NCBI GenBank assembly: GCA_021795255.1
Contig: JAJYPQ010000250.1
Location: 1-6,310, forward strand
Direction: 5' to 3'
DNA from: Pseudomonadota bacterium
Lineage (GTDB): Bacteria > Pseudomonadota > Gammaproteobacteria > Acidiferrobacterales > Acidiferrobacteraceae
Length of the DNA: 6,310 nt
A program made the translations under genes and the position numbers. The notes under the pieces are model-generated. The model was not told the DNA's origin. It ran no database searches and saw only the letters and a program-made list of their open reading frames with translations. Numbering within the stretch: the first letter of the stretch is position 1; each line of letters begins with the position of its first letter. Shown here piece after piece: positions 4,873-6,310 of the stretch.

Positions 4873-6310
4873 TCACACCTCCATCTCAAGGTCTTGCCCA
4901 CGCCGCCGCTTCGCTGGTTGTGGCTTGACCTCCGCCTCCGGCTCTTGCTCAAGCTCAGGCGCCTTCTGGGCTTCCCGCTCGGCGACCTGCGCCCGCGCGG
5001 CCTCCCGGGCGGCATCGAGGGGCGAGGACTCCGCTGCCCGCGCGGCCTTCTCGGTGGCCTCTTTGGCCGTCTCCCGTTCGGCGACGCGCGCCCATGACTG
5101 CTGCAATTTTTTGATGTTGTCAGTGAAGATCCTCAGGTGCAGGCGTTCGCGGGTGCAGGCCACATACGCCAGCGCCGCGGTGGCCATTTTGGAGGCCATA
5201 CCGGCGACGAATGCGCGGTCGATGGTTCTGCCCTGCGACCGATGCACTGTGACGGCCCAGCCGTGATCAACGGCATGCATGTCGGTCGCCGCAAGCTCTA
5301 CCTCTTTGCCGTTGTCTTTCCTGATTCGGACTTTTGCGGCATCGACAGAGACAACGGTTCCGGTCTCGTTATTTTGATAGCCATCTGTCCTTCTGTTCTC
5401 TGTGAACACCACGCGGTCGCCGACATCGAGCGCCAGAACGCGCTTTGTATAAAGACCGCATTCCTTAGGGTTCAGGTCGCGCGGCTTGAAGGTCCTTTCA
5501 TCGCCTTCCGCGTTGCGTGCCGTGATCGCGTTGCGCGTCGGGTCAGATGCCGTTATGGTCCAGTCGACGACTCGCCGATTCCGTCCGCGACCCTCCGGCA
5601 CGCGCAAGACCATCCCGACTTTGTAGTTGATAGCCTCACGCAATTGGGCTTTCGTGCATTGCGATTTGTCCAGCGCCGTGACTGTAACGGATGCGGGAGC
5701 GGCGCCGTCCGGCATCTGCTCTTGTAGACCTTCTTTCACGCGGGTATTGATTGCCCTGCGCATTTCATTCGTAGCCGCCAACACCAAGGCTTTGTCGCGC
5801 TCAGTTTGCGACAATTCGAGATACGCTTGAGCGGTCTCGCGCGCGATCGCCTGCATGCGGACAGCTTGGGGAGCAAGCTTGCCGGCGCCCTTGTCGTCAT
5901 CGAGCCCAAGCCGTTTCGGAGCATACTCATCCAACCACTTTCGGACAGTCCGGAAATCTGTTGCGGTCAGCGGTGGCAGATCCTGCCCTAGATCCGCCGC
6001 CTTGTCGCGCAGCTTGGAAACATACAGCACCATATCCTCGGTGGCCTCCTGAACGTCCTGCTGCTGGGCGGCTGGCTCGGGGGCGACCTTGGCGGCTTGA
6101 TAGTCCTCGTCCGTGACAGTAACGGTGGTCATGTACGGTTCGGCGAGCTTGACCGCTTCCTGGTTGCGACCGTCGGCGAAGGCCTGGGCGACGGCGAGAA
6201 GGGCGGGGTCTTTCTGCCTGTTAATCTCGGTGATCTCTGAGAAGCCGATCACCTTCTCTTTCATCATCTGCGCGAACGGGCTCCCGGCCTCGACGGCGGC
6301 AAGCTGCAAG
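4873..6310 (-). CDS. MobF-type conjugative relaxase-helicase (TrwC/TraI-like), C-terminal 478 residues
   Basis: This is the C-terminal part of a conjugative relaxase fused to a RecD-like 5'-3' helicase. The gene enters from the right edge, so the relaxase domain and helicase Walker A are not visible. Numbering from the edge, LQLAAVEAGSPFAQMM (1-16) corresponds to the region just after the GDxxQ helicase motif of TrwC/TraI proteins, and GFSEITEINRQKDPAL (22-37) continues that conserved block. ALVLAATNEMRRAIN (174-188) matches the family helicase motif IV region. VGDRVVFTENRR (296-307) lies in a beta-rich SH3-like insertion. WAVTVHRSQG (351-360) is motif V and AYVACTRERLHLRIFTD (381-397) is motif VI. 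The last 80 residues are a charged Ala/Glu-rich, probably coiled tail with a basic KRRR. The frame is intact throughout. The gene leads the DNA-processing operon and its product should load DNA onto the coupling protein encoded two genes downstream. Confidence 0.93.
   Translation of the reverse strand, partial: LQLAAVEAGSPFAQMMKEKVIGFSEITEINRQKDPALLAVAQAFADGRNQEAVKLAEPYMTTVTVTDEDYQAAKVAPEPAAQQQDVQEATEDMVLYVSKLRDKAADLGQDLPPLTATDFRTVRKWLDEYAPKRLGLDDDKGAGKLAPQAVRMQAIARETAQAYLELSQTERDKALVLAATNEMRRAINTRVKEGLQEQMPDGAAPASVTVTALDKSQCTKAQLREAINYKVGMVLRVPEGRGRNRRVVDWTITASDPTRNAITARNAEGDERTFKPRDLNPKECGLYTKRVLALDVGDRVVFTENRRTDGYQNNETGTVVSVDAAKVRIRKDNGKEVELAATDMHAVDHGWAVTVHRSQGRTIDRAFVAGMASKMATAALAYVACTRERLHLRIFTDNIKKLQQSWARVAERETAKEATEKAARAAESSPLDAAREAARAQVAEREAQKAPELEQEPEAEVKPQPAKRRRGQDLEMEV

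Noticed and set aside
2757..6135. Repeated GTAACGGT and GTAACGGTGGT words (around 2543, 2757, 5683, 6119)
   Set aside because: They fall in coding DNA where the minus strand encodes Thr-Val-Thr stretches (TTTVTTVTT, TTVTVT). Codon and amino-acid repetition explains them without a DNA-level function.

Overview
The window is part of the DNA-processing (mobilisation) region of a conjugative plasmid or integrative conjugative element. It is GC-rich, and the gene families suggest a proteobacterial host, but nothing here fixes the genus. Every supported gene lies on the minus strand, so the window reads functionally from right to left. No rRNA, tRNA, CRISPR array, transposase or insertion sequence is visible.

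Reading in the direction of transcription, 6310-4873 holds the C-terminal 478 residues of a MobF-type (TrwC/TraI-like) relaxase-helicase. Its relaxase domain and Walker A motif lie outside the window. A perfect 12-bp hairpin follows its stop codon. Next come a 73-residue unknown protein (4791-4570), a 693-residue TrwB/TraD-type coupling ATPase (4559-2478), a 91-residue unknown protein (2431-2156), and a 203-residue protein with an HExxH zinc-protease motif and a hydrophobic C-terminus (2159-1548). Short spacings, a stop codon abutting a Shine-Dalgarno site and a 4-nt ATGA overlap make 4791-1548 look like one operon. A clear intrinsic terminator at 1496-1521 closes it.

After a leader of about 235 nt with no gene, a second unit encodes an ArdC-type antirestriction protein (1260-307: ssDNA-binding N-terminus plus metallopeptidase C-terminus). 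A GC-rich hairpin (276-299) follows. An unrecognised ORF begins 20 nt later and runs off the left edge.

As a working picture, the relaxase nicks and unwinds the transferred strand and the coupling protein delivers it to the type IV secretion channel. ArdC would help the incoming DNA become established in a restricting recipient. The less expected points are an 18-bp near-identical leader element placed at the same distance upstream of both small unknown genes, a putative membrane-tethered metallopeptidase inside the conjugation operon next to a second zincin (ArdC), and related GC-rich hairpins on both sides of the ardC unit. The two small genes and the membrane zincin are the parts of the region that known families do not explain.
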